Source of the DNA: Sphingobium boeckii
GTDB lineage: Bacteria > Pseudomonadota > Alphaproteobacteria > Sphingomonadales > Sphingomonadaceae
Assembly (NCBI RefSeq): GCF_014199215.1
Contig: NZ_JACIJC010000010.1
Span: forward strand, 1-51,849
Reading direction: 5' to 3'
Length of the DNA: 51,849 nucleotides
Under the pieces are notes generated by a model, which saw only the letters and a list, made by a program, of their open reading frames with translations, was not told the origin of the DNA and did no database searches. Made by a program: the position numbers and the translations under genes. Shown here piece after piece: positions 51,778 to 51,849 of the stretch (its first letter is position 1; each line of letters begins with the position of its first letter).

Positions 51778-51849
51778 CCCGGGGAAGCCAGTAATTTCCA
51801 CTGAGAAGTGACCCATGTTTGAACCCGTCCCTGGCTTTGATGAGCGGGG
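51755..51849. mobile_element. Left end of a probable IS21-family element (partial)
   Basis: Sequence starting TGTTGATTGCCG interrupts the integrase. CTGAGAAGTGACCC occurs twice, at 51767-51780 and 51811-51824, 44 bp apart. Repeated terminal binding sites and a TG start fit IS21-like ends. The rest lies beyond the window; no IstA/IstB sequence can be seen. Confidence 0.5.

Noticed and set aside
51767-51824. CTGAGAAGTGACCC repeat as a CRISPR
   Set aside because: Only two copies are present and they lie at an apparent insertion-sequence end.

Overview
The window looks like about 52 kb of mobile accessory DNA from a GC-rich alphaproteobacterium, most likely a sphingomonad (Sphingomonas, Sphingobium or Novosphingobium type). 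The pointers are PEPxxWA-CTERM proteins, a CYP101-like P450, a sphingomonad-style TraA/TraC/TraD/DUF736/DUF6118 conjugation remnant and an ECF sigma/anti-sigma pair. No rRNA, complete tRNA or CRISPR array was seen. Several genes carry a single frameshift or nonsense codon.

Layout. (1) 1-1430: ArdC antirestriction remnant next to a 30-bp perfect palindrome, then a nucleotidyltransferase-HEPN protein. (2) 2150-9536: two convergent operons that I read as one system. The plus operon encodes an acyl-carrier-protein-like protein, an XRE regulator, an ImmA/IrrE-type protease, a thymidylate-synthase-like enzyme, a protein resembling the alpha-glutamyl/putrescinyl-thymine pyrophosphorylase / 5-hmdU DNA kinase helical family, and a MazG-like pyrophosphohydrolase. 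The minus operon encodes a membrane patatin with a GAF-like tail (frameshifted), a small charged protein, a membrane-anchored dCTP-deaminase-like protein lacking the catalytic Glu, and an AcpS-type phosphopantetheinyl transferase. The carrier protein in one operon and its likely activating enzyme in the other tie the two together. (3) 10041-13724: two PEP-CTERM proteins, ECF sigma factor, anti-sigma factor and a fasciclin protein. (4) 14062-17324: a short tyrosine recombinase, with a complete 2.6-kb IS1595-family element with passenger genes inserted exactly at its stop codon (8-bp target duplication AAATCTAA). (5) 17565-20459: two secreted unknowns, one split by an amber codon. (6) 20720-24840: rtcR / rtcBA RNA repair, with a sigma54 promoter and two hairpins in the rtcB leader. 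(7) 24940-30215: broken monooxygenase-like gene and a cut-down conjugation block (DUF736, TraD, TraC, oriT, TraA, truncated DUF6118).

(8) 30243-50100: a catabolic cluster built like the bicyclic monoterpene (camphor) pathway. It has a CYP101-like P450, [2Fe-2S] ferredoxin, zinc alcohol dehydrogenase, flavin reductase, diketocamphane-monooxygenase-like and second luciferase-like monooxygenases, FAD Baeyer-Villiger monooxygenase, acyl-CoA synthetase, two enoyl-CoA hydratases, SDRs, SMP-30 lactonase, VOC protein, a RibBA-like protein, a TonB receptor and two TetR regulators. A 14-bp motif, CTAAT-N4-(A/G)TTAG-like, sits in four of its promoter regions (a fifth is weaker), suggesting one TetR-controlled regulon. 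(9) 50101-51849: gene-poor stretch, then a P4-type integrase cut off by what looks like the end of an IS21-like element.
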